Source of the DNA: Pleomorphomonas oryzae DSM 16300
Lineage (GTDB): Bacteria; Pseudomonadota; Alphaproteobacteria; Rhizobiales; Pleomorphomonadaceae
Assembly (NCBI RefSeq): GCF_000422965.1
Contig: NZ_AUHB01000012.1
Span: 124,001-188,000 of the forward strand
Length of the DNA: 64,000 nucleotides
Reading direction: 5' to 3'
The position numbers and the translations under genes were made by a program. Positions 11,625-19,704 of this stretch are shown in pieces. Each line of letters opens with the position of its first letter. Within the stretch, counting starts at the first letter, position 1. The notes below the pieces were generated by a model, which saw nothing but the letters and a program-made list of their open reading frames with translations, had not been told where the DNA came from and made no database searches.

Positions 11625-12251
11625 TCAGATCTGCTCGATCTTGCGAGCGGTCTCGTCGAGAAGTTCGGCCAGCGCGTCGATCTGCTCGGGCGTCAGCGTG
11701 GCACTCTGCGTCTTCAGGCGCAGGGCTAGGCGCATGTTCTCAACGGCCCGGATGAGGCGCGGATCGCGCTCGGGCCGACGATCGGAGCCGGCTTCGGCGA
11801 AGCGGGCGAGGACGGCGTCGATGGCGGCGCGGTTCTCCTCCACGGCGGCCCGGCCGGCGTCGGTGGCGGCGTAGAGTTTCTTGTTGCCCTCTGAGTTCGC
11901 GACCTCGATCAGGCCGGTTTCCTCAAGCAGCGTCAGCGTCGGATAAATGACGCCAGCACTCGGCGCATAGGCGCCGCCGGTGCGCTCTTCGATCTCTTTG
12001 ATGATCTCGTAGCCATGCCGAGGCTGCTCGGCGATCAGCGCCAGCACGACGAGGCGCAGCACGCCGTTGTCGAAGAAGCGGCCGCGACCGAACGGACCGC
12101 CGCGATGGCCGGGACCATGGCGGTCTGGACGCTCGCCCCGCTCGCCCCAAAGCGGGCGGCCGAACGGACCGCGTCCGCCGGTGGCGCGGGGATCGTCGTG
12201 GTCGTGGTTCTGTTCATGAAGGGCGCGAAGGAAGTGGAATTTGTGATGCAT
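11625..12251 (-). CDS. PadR-family transcriptional regulator
   Basis: PadR regulators are winged-helix repressors of efflux or detoxification genes. This 208-residue protein has a His/Gly/Arg-rich, probably disordered N-terminus (about residues 1-60, with GGRGPFGRP and HRGGPFGRGRF). The PadR winged helix follows (LRLVVLALIAEQPRHGYEIIKEIEERTGG, in two conserved pieces, then PSAGVIYPTLTLLEETGLI). A C-terminal helical dimerisation region ends the protein. The ATG is preceded by GGAGATATCC. A perfect 14-bp palindrome lies 27 bases upstream of the start, and part of it recurs before the divergent acetyltransferase gene, so autoregulation and control of the neighbour are likely. The effector is unknown. 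Confidence 0.9.
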   Translation of the reverse strand: MHHKFHFLRALHEQNHDHDDPRATGGRGPFGRPLWGERGERPDRHGPGHRGGPFGRGRFFDNGVLRLVVLALIAEQPRHGYEIIKEIEERTGGAYAPSAGVIYPTLTLLEETGLIEVANSEGNKKLYAATDAGRAAVEENRAAIDAVLARFAEAGSDRRPERDPRLIRAVENMRLALRLKTQSATLTPEQIDALAELLDETARKIEQI

Positions 12252-12278
12252 GGATATCTCCGTTAGCTCGTGATGTAA

Positions 12279-12296
12279 TTAGATATATCTAAAGTG
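12279..12296. promoter_or_regulatory. Perfect palindrome upstream of padR, probable operator
   Basis: TTAGATATATCTAA at 12279-12292 is perfectly self-complementary and sits 27 bases upstream of the padR start. The segment TATATCTAAAGTG (12284-12296) is repeated exactly at 12469-12481. Autoregulation is typical of PadR proteins; binding here is inferred. Confidence 0.65.
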
Positions 12297-12468
12297 AATC
12301 TTATTGCAAGAGGCGAGAGCTTCGAGATTGCCAGTCCAGAAATTTCTGAGAAAAAATTATCGGCCAACCTTCTGAAAAATATGGATATAATCAGTCGATC
12401 ACAAACCCGTGTTTCCCGTCGCCGATAACGGATGCGCCTGTTACTCTTACCGGACGACCGGCATCGGC

Positions 12469-12481
12469 TATATCTAAAGTG
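12469..12481 (+). promoter_or_regulatory. Second copy of the PadR-box half in front of the acetyltransferase
   Basis: An exact 13-base repeat (TATATCTAAAGTG) of the right half of the padR palindrome and its flank lies 54 bases before the preferred start of the GNAT gene. It probably marks a second, weaker site for the same regulator. Confidence 0.5.
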
Positions 12482-12535
12482 GCTCGCGGCTATCGGTCTT
12501 GCGGTGAGAGCCAGTCAGGGAAATGGAGACGGGCA

Positions 12536-13015
12536 GTGTCTTTTGAGGCGGACATCGGCGAGATGGTTGGGGATGAGCGCGAGCAGGTCATTGCGCTGTG
12601 GTCGCGCTGCGGATTGACGCGGCCGTGGAATGATCCGGAGGCGGATATGGCGCTAGCCGAGGCGAGCGAGAACGCCACCGTTCTGGTGGCGCGGGCGGAC
12701 GGACGAATCGTCGGAGCCGCCATGACCGGCCATGACGGCCATCGGGGCGCACTCTACTATCTCGGCGTTGATCCCGATTGCCGCCGGGGTGGCATCGGCA
12801 AAGCGCTGGTGCGAGCGGCTGAAGTCTGGTGCAAGACACGCGGTGCACCCAAGCTCAACCTACTTGTCCGTAACGAAAATCAAGCCGTGCTCGCCTTCTA
12901 CGCGGCGCTTGGCTATCTGCCGACCAATAGCATTTCGCTCTATCGTACGCTCGATCCGGAGCGCGCCGAAAGCGAGCGGGCCGAGAAGGTGGCGTGGATG
13001 GCGGCGCACGGCTGA
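12536..13015 (+). CDS. GNAT-family acetyltransferase, YpeA-like
   Basis: This 159-residue acetyltransferase resembles E. coli YpeA: the N-terminal VIALWSRCGLTRPWNDP block, GHDGHRGALYYLGVDP, and the acetyl-CoA pyrophosphate loop RRGGIGKALV (the Q/RxxGxG/A motif). A typical C-terminal block follows (LLVRNENQAVLAFYAALGY). The acceptor substrate is unknown. I chose the GTG at 12536 because GGAGA lies six bases upstream and the family begins about here. An earlier in-frame GTG at 12479 would put the start inside the repeated operator element. The gene is divergent from padR and probably under its control. Confidence 0.85.
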   Translation: MSFEADIGEMVGDEREQVIALWSRCGLTRPWNDPEADMALAEASENATVLVARADGRIVGAAMTGHDGHRGALYYLGVDPDCRRGGIGKALVRAAEVWCKTRGAPKLNLLVRNENQAVLAFYAALGYLPTNSISLYRTLDPERAESERAEKVAWMAAHG

Positions 13016-13304
13016 GAGACGCAGCACAAACGATCATTCGGATGATCATGCCGACTAAAGTCTAATCGTGTCGTAATATGGTTAAACCTCTAATGAAACG
13101 AGCTATTTAACTGACAGCCGGAAATTGTAGGGTGCGCTTTTACAGGGCATCCGCTGTTTTCACGTGATATTACGACTAAGTAGAAATAGACCGAGTAGGA
13201 AAGTTTAAACATGATACGTTCCTACTGCAATTGACTCGCAGCCTGAATGGCTCGTTCCGATCCCGCGGCGGGGGAGGGCGATCCAGAGTGTCGGAGGCCG
13301 GTAC
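13016..13304. other. AT-richer gap with a long-range inverted repeat
   Basis: No gene is recognisable. A 10-bp perfect inverted repeat, GTCGTAATAT (13070-13079) and ATATTACGAC (13167-13176), encloses 87 bases. A short CGACTAA repeat adjoins both arms (13052-13058, 13173-13179). There is also a small hairpin, GATCAT-TCGG-ATGATC, around 13032-13047 just after the acetyltransferase stop. The region is richer in A+T than its surroundings. Confidence 0.5.
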
Positions 13305-13565
13305 ATGCTTGCGCTCGAGGTGGTGCTGATGCTGGTCGTGGCTGGCCTCATCGTGGGAACACAGTTCCGAGTGTCGGCCATGGCACCGCTGGCGTTGGCT
13401 GCCTGTGCGTGTGCTTTTCTGGAAGCCATGACCATTGGCGCATCCGGGCCACGTATAGCGTTGCATATTGCCGAGGCGGTCATCTTCTTTGAAGCCGCCT
13501 ATGCCCTCGGCGCAGCGCTGGCCTATCTCAGGCTTCCGTTCCTTCCGATCCGTACGCGCGTTTGA
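13305..13565 (+). CDS. Small membrane protein, unknown function
   Basis: This 86-residue protein is almost entirely hydrophobic, with three predicted helices (about residues 2-20, 24-42 and 50-76) and a basic C-terminus ending PIRTRV. I do not recognise a family. The ATG is preceded by GGAGG at a normal distance (TCGGAGGCCGGTAC before the start), which supports translation. It stands alone between the acetyltransferase and the VOC gene on the same strand, so co-transcription with either is possible. Confidence 0.65.
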   Translation: MLALEVVLMLVVAGLIVGTQFRVSAMAPLALAACACAFLEAMTIGASGPRIALHIAEAVIFFEAAYALGAALAYLRLPFLPIRTRV

Positions 13566-13604
13566 GCGCGCACTGCCAAGTACCCTTGCCCTCCATGTTC
13601 GAAT

Positions 13605-13623
13605 GCTGACATATTTTGTCAGC
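13605..13623. promoter_or_regulatory. Inverted repeat upstream of the VOC gene
   Basis: GCTGACA (13605-13611) and TGTCAGC (13617-13623) form 7-bp perfect arms around TATTT. The site lies 45 bases before the VOC-protein start. It has no T-run after it on the plus strand, so an operator is more likely than a terminator. The regulator is unknown. Confidence 0.5.
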
Positions 13624-13668
13624 AGTGTGTCGTAAGCAGGCTCCTCGCTAGGAGATGAGGAGATCCTG

Positions 13669-14037
13669 ATGCTTACGCCCACCTATTATCTGCTGCATGT
13701 TACCGACCCTCAGCAAAGCGCGGGTTTTTACACCGAGCTGTTTGGTCGCTCGCCGGTCGAGACGTCGTCGACCTTCGTGCTGTTCGTCCTCGAAGGCGGC
13801 ATGAAGGTAGGCTTGTGGTCGAAGGCCACCGTCGAACCGGCAACGGGCGGAGCGCCGGGAGCGCTTGAAATCGGCATTGCCCTCAAGACGCCAGAGGATG
13901 TCGATGCCTTCCATCAAAGCTGGCTTGCGCGCGGCCTGCCGGTATTCCAGCAGCCCACCGACATGGATTTCGGCCGCAGCATGATGGTGGTTGACCCGGA
14001 CGGGCATCGCATCCGCATCTTCGCCGTTACCGCCTGA
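13669..14037 (+). CDS. VOC-superfamily (glyoxalase/bleomycin-resistance fold) protein
   Basis: This 122-residue protein has paired beta-alpha-beta-beta-beta modules of the vicinal oxygen chelate superfamily: YYLLHVTDPQQSAGFYTELFGRSPVE at the start (in the usual order of strand, helix, strand) and DFGRSMMVVDPDGHRIRIFAV at the end, where the PDGH/RI strand normally carries a metal ligand. Members include glyoxalases, dioxygenases and drug-binding proteins, and the sequence does not show which role applies here. GGAGATC precedes the ATG. A palindrome lies just upstream, suggesting regulated expression. Confidence 0.82.
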   Translation: MLTPTYYLLHVTDPQQSAGFYTELFGRSPVETSSTFVLFVLEGGMKVGLWSKATVEPATGGAPGALEIGIALKTPEDVDAFHQSWLARGLPVFQQPTDMDFGRSMMVVDPDGHRIRIFAVTA

Positions 14038-14093
14038 CGATCGGTTCGGGCGCCCGCCGGGCTCGGCCCGGCGGGCTGATGACTTGCCGGAGG

Positions 14094-14270
14094 TCAGCTG
14101 TTGTCTTCGGTGGGCGCTGCTGGGCCATTCTTCTTGATCGACTCGATGGCATTGAGCGCCGACGCCTTGGACTTGTAGCCCTCGGTCCAAAAGATGGTTT
14201 CGCCATTATATTTGAAATAGGCGACGTATTCGTCGGCCTTGTTCTTCTTGATTTCGAATTTGTGCGCCAT
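14094..14270 (-). CDS. YegP-like DUF1508 protein
   Basis: This 58-residue protein matches the short DUF1508/YegP repeat: KFEIKKNKADEYVAYFKYNGETIF followed by SEGYKSKASALNAIESIKKN (here TEGYKSKASALNAIESIKKN). Such proteins form a small alpha-beta unit often present in two tandem copies; this one has a single unit. The ATG at 14270 has GGAGG eight bases upstream. An earlier in-frame ATG (14285) falls on that ribosome site and is not used. Function is unknown in the family; a stress link has been proposed for relatives, but nothing here shows it. Confidence 0.85.
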   Translation of the reverse strand: MAHKFEIKKNKADEYVAYFKYNGETIFWTEGYKSKASALNAIESIKKNGPAAPTEDNS

Positions 14271-14398
14271 GATTTTCCCCTCCATTTTGGCGGCTTGCCC
14301 GTAAAACCGTGGGTCGCCGCGTCGTTCAGGGCGGGTTCACCCCGATGCAATCGAGGTTGTCGGACGTGTCGGAGCAATTCCACCCCGAGTAAAGGTAT

Positions 14399-14419
14399 TG
14401 ACAGCCAGACAGGCTGTCA
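14399..14419. promoter_or_regulatory. 8-bp inverted repeat in the yegP/diguanylate-cyclase gap
   Basis: TGACAGCC (14399-14406) and GGCTGTCA (14412-14419) are perfect arms around AGACA. No T-run follows on either strand, so an operator or structured leader of the minus-strand DUF1508 gene is more likely than a terminator. No regulator can be named. Confidence 0.4.
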
Positions 14420-14553
14420 TTGGTCTTCAAGTATGAACGCGGCTATTTATCCTCATCAATATGTCTAGAGAAATTCAGAGTTAGTGCTTCACGGGCGGAA
14501 TTGTGCGTCAAGGAAGAGCTGAAGCTGATCCCGCGATCTACGCGAGCGGACAG

Positions 14554-16095
14554 CTAGAGGCCGGGTTTTGAGAAGAGACGCCGGTCGCTTCCTGCGATGT
14601 GATGGGCGCACATTTCAAAGGCCATAAACTGTACGAGCGCCTCTAGGGGCAGGGCATCGCGCTGAAAGCGCTCCGTGAGGAAGCCTAGACGCGCCACGAG
14701 TGCCGCATGTTCGAAGCGATGCTTTTGAAGATCGTCTGGGCTGACATCGGCGATGGCAACCTCCTCTCGGGCGAAATGGCGGCGCATGTCCAGCCCGATT
14801 TCATTCAGATCTTGGCTGATCGCTGCCTTGTTGCCGCTCGTCCTGACGTTGCGTAGCAGCTGATTGACCTTTTTCACCAGTTGACGATGGTCGGCGTCGA
14901 GTTCCGGTACGGACGTTTCAAACATGGACGACCAGTTGATAAGCGTTAGGCCATCCTCCCACTCCATGGGAATGTCGTGGGAAACGCGATCTTTGCCAGC
15001 CGCCTTGGCGCGATAAAGCGCTGCATCGGCGCGATCGAACCAGCTTTTCCAGCTGTCATAGCTAAGGCAAAGCGAGACGCCGATACTGACGGTTACCCGT
15101 CGAGGATTGCCGATGTCCGTTGCGCTTGTCGCATCGCGCAGCGCCTCGGCGAGCAGCAGCGCATCCCGCACGCCGGTTCCGGGCAAAACGACGACGAACT
15201 CCTCTCCACCCCAACGGCCCAGAACGTCGGTGTCCCTCAGGATAGTTTGCCAAGACGAGGTCACGGCCTGAAGGACGGCGTCGCCGGCGGCGTGCCCCTC
15301 GGAGTCGTTGATGGCCTTGAAGTCATCGAGGTCGAGGATCAGCAACGAGGCCAATGTGCCATGGCGGACAAGGCGCTGGATTTCGCCTTCCGCGACCTCT
15401 TCGAGCTTTCGGCGATTCCAAACGCCGGTGAGTTTGTCACTCAGGATCATCTGTTGATTGAGATGTTCGGTGCGCTCCTTGGCCATCAGCAGAAAGCCCA
15501 CGGTGAGCAGCGTCAGGCCAACAAGGGTCGCCGTATAGAGAAGTGCCTGCGACAGTTCGCTCATCGAAATGGCGCCAGACGCCTGGAGCGAGTAAACCGC
15601 CGTCAATTCGCGATAAAACAACGTTGTCAGATTGAGCAGAATGGCCGCGACGATCAGATACTGGCCCCGTCCTGGTGTTGTCGCGCGCCTCGCCCACAAG
15701 AACCGCAGAATGGTGGCCTCGGTCGCAATGAGAATCAGGCTGTCGCACATGGTCCTGGCTGGCCGGTTGTCGAGCAGCAAGGCGGCGACCAGCGCGATCG
15801 AGCCAATCAGCAGCAGATGCCAAATCCAGCGCTTTTTCCTGCCGAAGAAAACTTCCAAGGCCTGAATGACGAACGAAAAGAAGAGTGCGATCGACACCTC
15901 GGCGAGCCAGACGGCTCCGAGCCCGAGTGAAGGAGATAAGGTGAACAGTCCATAGGCTATGCCATGTGCTATCAAGCCATAGGAAAGCTCGTGAAGTCCC
16001 CATTTCAGTTCTGTGGTCTGTGTAACCCTGATCGCGCCGCCCAGTGTCAGGCTGAGAACTGATATGAGTATGAATACCGTTGGAATATCGAACAT
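14554..16095 (-). CDS. Membrane diguanylate cyclase fused to bacteriohemerythrin
   Basis: This predicted c-di-GMP synthase carries an iron-based sensor. The 513 residues divide into a hydrophobic N-terminus with about seven helices (1-205), a GGDEF domain (about 215-375) and a C-terminal hemerythrin domain (about 385-510). The cyclase keeps its active motif GGEEF (296-300) and an inhibitory I-site RDTD (287-290) five residues upstream. The hemerythrin keeps a full di-iron ligand set: His403, His440, Glu444, His459, His463, His499 and Asp504. Oxygen, NO or iron status could therefore tune cyclase output, as in known bacteriohemerythrin-GGDEF proteins. The chosen start MFDIPTVF gives a clean first helix; the frame is open 37 codons further upstream, and the Shine-Dalgarno is weak. 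Confidence 0.88.
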   Translation of the reverse strand: MFDIPTVFILISVLSLTLGGAIRVTQTTELKWGLHELSYGLIAHGIAYGLFTLSPSLGLGAVWLAEVSIALFFSFVIQALEVFFGRKKRWIWHLLLIGSIALVAALLLDNRPARTMCDSLILIATEATILRFLWARRATTPGRGQYLIVAAILLNLTTLFYRELTAVYSLQASGAISMSELSQALLYTATLVGLTLLTVGFLLMAKERTEHLNQQMILSDKLTGVWNRRKLEEVAEGEIQRLVRHGTLASLLILDLDDFKAINDSEGHAAGDAVLQAVTSSWQTILRDTDVLGRWGGEEFVVVLPGTGVRDALLLAEALRDATSATDIGNPRRVTVSIGVSLCLSYDSWKSWFDRADAALYRAKAAGKDRVSHDIPMEWEDGLTLINWSSMFETSVPELDADHRQLVKKVNQLLRNVRTSGNKAAISQDLNEIGLDMRRHFAREEVAIADVSPDDLQKHRFEHAALVARLGFLTERFQRDALPLEALVQFMAFEMCAHHIAGSDRRLFSKPGL

Positions 16096-16239
16096 ATATC
16101 GTCCAGCAAGGCAGGGAGTAGGTAAGAAAAGCCGCCAGTACCTGCTTGGTGCCGCTGGGCCGAGCCGACATTCTCCAGGCAAATCCATACCTGCGAATGG
16201 TAACATCTTACAAGTATGAACAATTTCCTATGGACATCA

Positions 16240-16283
16240 GACCGTTAAAATGAAAGGCGGCGGACCGTTTCCGATCCGCCGCC
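16240..16283 (-). terminator. Hairpin terminator after icd
   Basis: A 9-bp perfect stem (GGCGGCGGA 16256-16264 with TCCGCCGCC 16275-16283) is followed on the minus strand by TTTCATTTTAACG, directly after the icd stop. Confidence 0.8.
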
Positions 16284-16309
16284 TAATAATTCCGTTCGTG
16301 AGTATCAGT

Positions 16310-17527
16310 TTACCACTTGGCCATTTCGGCTTCGAGGTTGGAGGCGACCTTCTCGAGGAAGCCGGTGGTGGAGAGCCACTTCTGGTCCGGCCCGATCAAC
16401 AGGGCGAGATCCTTCGTCATGAAGCCGCTTTCGACGGTGTCGACGCAGACCTTTTCCAGCGTGGCGGAGAACTTGGCGAGCTCGGCGTTGTTGTCGAGCT
16501 TGGCGCGGTGGGCGAGGCCGCGCGTCCAGGCGAAGATCGAGGCGATGGAGTTGGTCGAGGTCTCCTTGCCCTTCTGATGCTCGCGATAGTGGCGCGTGAC
16601 CGTGCCGTGGGCGGCCTCGGCTTCCACCGTCTTGCCATCCGGCGTCAGCAGCACAGAGGTCATCAGGCCGAGTGAGCCGAAGCCCTGGGCCACGGTGTCG
16701 GACTGCACGTCGCCGTCATAGTTCTTGCAGGCCCAGATATAGCCGCCGGACCACTTCAGCGCCGAGGCGACCATGTCGTCGATCAGGCGATGTTCGTAGG
16801 TGATGCCGAGCTTTTCGAATTCGGCCTTGAACTCGGTCTCGTACACTTCCTGGAAGATATCCTTGAAGCGGCCGTCATAGGCCTTGAGGATGGTGTTCTT
16901 GGTCGAGAGATAGACCGGCCACTTGCGCATGATGCCGTAGTTCATCGATGCGCGGGCGAATTCGCGGATCGATTCGTCAAGGTTGTACATGGCGAGCGCC
17001 ACGCCGGCGCCGGGGGCCTTGTAGACTTCCTTCTCGATCACCGCGCCGTCTTCGCCAACGAACTTGATGGTCAGCGTGCCCTTGCCGGGGAACTTGAAGT
17101 CGGTCGCCTTGTACTGGTCGCCGAAGGCGTGACGGCCGACGACGATCGGCTGCGTCCAGCCGGGGACGAGGCGCGGCACGTTCTTGCAGATGATCGGCTC
17201 GCGGAAGATGACGCCGCCGAGGATGTTGCGGATGGTGCCGTTGGGCGACTTCCACATTTCCTTGAGGTTGAATTCCTTCACGCGCGCTTCGTCGGGCGTG
17301 ATGGTGGCGCACTTGATGCCGACGCCGTGCTTCTTGATGGCATTGGCGGCGTCAACCGTCACCTTGTCGGCCGTGGCGTCGCGGTTTTCGACGGAAAGGT
17401 CATAATATTCAATGTCGATATCGAGATAGGGCAGGATCAGCTTGTCTTTGATCAACTGCCAGATGATGCGGGTCATCTCGTCGCCGTCGAGATCGACGAC
17501 CGGGTTCGCAACCTTGATTTTCGCCAT
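16310..17527 (-). CDS. icd: NADP-dependent isocitrate dehydrogenase
   Basis: This enzyme converts isocitrate to 2-oxoglutarate in the TCA cycle. The 405-residue protein is of the eukaryote-like dimeric NADP type used by Hyphomicrobiales: the N-terminus [19 protein letters not shown], substrate loop [33 protein letters not shown] (in two adjoining pieces), [15 protein letters not shown], and [17 protein letters not shown] set the start at the ATG giving MAKIKVANP, with GGAAGG upstream; 31 further open codons upstream do not look coding. It is followed by a strong terminator. map lies upstream on the same strand after 159 bases. Confidence 0.96.
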   Translation of the reverse strand: MAKIKVANPVVDLDGDEMTRIIWQLIKDKLILPYLDIDIEYYDLSVENRDATADKVTVDAANAIKKHGVGIKCATITPDEARVKEFNLKEMWKSPNGTIRNILGGVIFREPIICKNVPRLVPGWTQPIVVGRHAFGDQYKATDFKFPGKGTLTIKFVGEDGAVIEKEVYKAPGAGVALAMYNLDESIREFARASMNYGIMRKWPVYLSTKNTILKAYDGRFKDIFQEVYETEFKAEFEKLGITYEHRLIDDMVASALKWSGGYIWACKNYDGDVQSDTVAQGFGSLGLMTSVLLTPDGKTVEAEAAHGTVTRHYREHQKGKETSTNSIASIFAWTRGLAHRAKLDNNAELAKFSATLEKVCVDTVESGFMTKDLALLIGPDQKWLSTTGFLEKVASNLEAEMAKW

Positions 17528-17686
17528 AGTGGGGTGACCTTCCGAACGTGTGACCGGGGCCTTGAGGCCGGTTCGTGCGCCTGCCGGTACGCAAACGCAC
17601 GGATGCTCCGCCTGTAGCATGGCGTTGCCGCCGAGGCCAGTGCAACCGCTTGGCTTTTGGGCGTACGCTGACGTAAACGGAAGGTA

Positions 17687-18436
17687 TCAGGAGGGCAGGG
17701 TCACCACCACCGGCCCGTTGCGGGTGGCAACGATGGTGTGCTCGAATTGCACGGTGGGTGCGCGCGGCTCGGAATAGAGCGTCCACTCGTCGTCGCCATC
17801 CTCGGCCCACTCGGCACCCAGCGACAGGAAGGGTTCGACGGTGAAGACGAGACCCTCGGTGATGACGCGCCGCTCGCGCGGATCGGGCCAGGTGGCGATA
17901 TCGGACGGCTCCTCGTGCAGCGAACGGCCGACGCCGTGGCTGCCGAGATTGCGCACCAGTGTGTAGCCATTCTTGCGGGCGAAAGCGCCGACGGCGCGGC
18001 CGACGCCGGCCAGCGGCTTACCGGGCGCGACGGCGCCGATGCCGGCCCACATGGCGCGCCGGCCGTCACGGCAGAGCTTGTCGAGCTTGGCCGGGACGGG
18101 CGAGACGGCGAACGAGGCGCCGCTGTCGGCGAAGAAGCCGTCCTTGGAGGCGGAAACGTCGAGATTGATCAGGTCGCCGACCTTCAGCACCCGGTCGCCG
18201 GGGATGCCATGGGCGATCTCCTCGCTGACCGAGATGCAGGCGACGCCGGGGAAGCCATAGGTTGCTCTCGGCGCCGGTATGGCGCCGGCTTCCTCGAGCA
18301 CTCGGCCGGCGATCTCGTCGAGTTCGGCGGTGGTGACGCCGGGGCGGACAGCAGTGGCCATGGCAGCGATGGCGTCCGCCACGGCGCGGCCGATCGCCTT
18401 GAGCCCTTCGAGCTCGTCTTCGCTGGTAATGGTCAT
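17687..18436 (-). CDS. map: Type I methionine aminopeptidase
   Basis: It removes N-terminal Met from nascent proteins. The 249-residue protein has the pita-bread fold motifs with metal ligands: CISVSEEIAHGIPG, the Asp ligands in GDLINLDVSASKDGFFADSG, then SHGVGRSLHEEP and FTVEPF, and the final Glu in VQFEHTIV. The ATG start has AGGAGAGA upstream. The FMN reductase gene ends 31 bases upstream on the same strand, so the two probably form a small operon. It is a second-type sequence (an insertion before YSEPRAPTVQFEH), and further map paralogues may exist elsewhere in the genome. Confidence 0.94.
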   Translation of the reverse strand: MTITSEDELEGLKAIGRAVADAIAAMATAVRPGVTTAELDEIAGRVLEEAGAIPAPRATYGFPGVACISVSEEIAHGIPGDRVLKVGDLINLDVSASKDGFFADSGASFAVSPVPAKLDKLCRDGRRAMWAGIGAVAPGKPLAGVGRAVGAFARKNGYTLVRNLGSHGVGRSLHEEPSDIATWPDPRERRVITEGLVFTVEPFLSLGAEWAEDGDDEWTLYSEPRAPTVQFEHTIVATRNGPVVVTLPS

Positions 18437-18467
18437 GCTATCTCTCCTGGCGCCACCTTGAGTGCCG

Positions 18468-19019
18468 TTATTTGTGTTTGCCGATCCAGGTCGCAAAGGC
18501 GGCAAGGAAGCCGGTGAGGAAGGCCTTGGTATCGTCGTTTGCGAGCTTGCCGTCCTTATCTAGGAGGTCGCCGACCTTGGATACATAGGCTTCAGGCTGC
18601 TGCATGACTGGCATGTCAAGGAAGACCAGCGGCTGGCGCAGGTGGTGGTTGGCGCCGAAGGCCCCGAGCAAGCCGGGCGAGACGCTGACGATGGCGGTGG
18701 GCTTGCCTTTCCAGACACTGTGGCCATAGGGGCGGGAGCCGACGTCGAGGGCGTTCTTTAGAGATCCGGGAATGGAACGGTTGTATTCGGGCGTGACGAA
18801 CAGCACGGCATCGGCGCCGACGATCTCGCTGCGGAACCTGGCCCAGGCGGCCGGCGGCGTGCCCTCGTCGAGATCGGGATTGTAGAGCGGCAGCTCGCCG
18901 ATCTCCACGCTGCGAAGCGTCACCTTGTCCGTGGCAAGCGTTGCGAGGTTGTCGGCCACTGCCCGCGAGAAAGATCCCTTACGCAGGCTGCCGACCAGAA
19001 CCGCGACATCATAGGCCAT
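18468..19019 (-). CDS. NADPH-dependent FMN reductase family protein
   Basis: The 183-residue flavodoxin-fold protein begins with the FMN-binding loop VLVGSLRKGSFSRAVADNLA and carries the family signature FVTPEYNRSIPGSLKNALD (PEYN-S-PG-LKNA-D), then SVSPGLLGAFGANHHLRQ. Family members reduce FMN, azo dyes, quinones or chromate with NAD(P)H; the physiological substrate here is unknown. AAGGAGAAAATC precedes the ATG, which decides against an upstream start that would add 24 residues. It is probably co-transcribed with map and divergent from the AsnC regulator. Confidence 0.88.
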   Translation of the reverse strand: MAYDVAVLVGSLRKGSFSRAVADNLATLATDKVTLRSVEIGELPLYNPDLDEGTPPAAWARFRSEIVGADAVLFVTPEYNRSIPGSLKNALDVGSRPYGHSVWKGKPTAIVSVSPGLLGAFGANHHLRQPLVFLDMPVMQQPEAYVSKVGDLLDKDGKLANDDTKAFLTGFLAAFATWIGKHK

Positions 19020-19179
19020 GATTTTCTCCTTTGCCCCGGCGGAGTGGCTATTGCCGACCTCCGTCTCAACGCCGTCGGCCGCAATTGGCACGGCGGATCG
19101 CCGCCGTTGTTATAGGGGATTTGCCGGAGGACTGTCCATGTAAGTGATCGTTGCGTCGTGTTGCTATTTTCACGATAAT

Positions 19180-19207
19180 TTCCCGATATTCATCGGGATG
19201 TCGGGAA
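19180..19207. promoter_or_regulatory. Nested inverted repeats upstream of the AsnC-family gene
   Basis: TTCCCGA (19180-19186) pairs with TCGGGAA (19201-19207). Inside it CCCGAT (19182-19187) pairs with ATCGGG (19192-19197). Three TCGGG-type half-sites within 28 bases, 42 bases before the regulator start, fit an autoregulatory Lrp/AsnC operator. Binding is inferred. Confidence 0.55.
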
Positions 19208-19248
19208 AATGTATTGACTCCATGGCTTATGACGGGATTATTTCCTGT

Positions 19249-19704
19249 ATGGATGAAATCGATCGTCAAATCGTGATGTGCCTTGGGGATGATGCGCGCC
19301 GTTCGCTGGCCGATATTGGTGGCGAGGTCGGCCTTTCAACGTCGGCGGTGAACGAACGTATTCGCCGTCTTCTGGCAAATGGCGTGATCCGCCGCTTCAC
19401 CATTGACGCCAACGCCGAGGCCATGGGGCTTGGTATCAGCGCCTTCGTCTTCGTCGCGCTTGCTGCTGACGCCGACGAAGCGGTGTTTCGGGCGGTGGCC
19501 GCCGATCACCCTGCCATCATCGAATGCCAGCACGTGACCGGCGGCTGGAACTATCTCATCAAGATCCGCGTGGCGTCGCTTGCCGGCATCGAGTCCTTCC
19601 TCGACGATTTCAAGCGGTGGCGGCTGATCGCCCGCAGCGAGACGATGATCGCGCTTTCCACGGTCGTCGAACCGCCATTCCGACCGCGAGGGGATCGATC
19701 GTGA
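19249..19704 (+). CDS. Lrp/AsnC-family transcriptional regulator
   Basis: This 151-residue regulator has an N-terminal helix-turn-helix (MDEIDRQIVMCLGDDARRSL, then GLSTSAVNERIRRLLANGVIRRF) and a RAM ligand-binding domain (residues about 70-140, with HVTGGWNYLIKIRV). It ends in a GTGA overlap with a LysE-type exporter. That pairing is the classic arrangement for amino-acid-responsive activation of an amino-acid exporter. I chose the ATG giving MDEIDRQIV, the usual family start; earlier ATGs exist in frame but lack family resemblance. A nested inverted repeat upstream suggests autoregulation. Confidence 0.88.
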   Translation: MDEIDRQIVMCLGDDARRSLADIGGEVGLSTSAVNERIRRLLANGVIRRFTIDANAEAMGLGISAFVFVALAADADEAVFRAVAADHPAIIECQHVTGGWNYLIKIRVASLAGIESFLDDFKRWRLIARSETMIALSTVVEPPFRPRGDRS

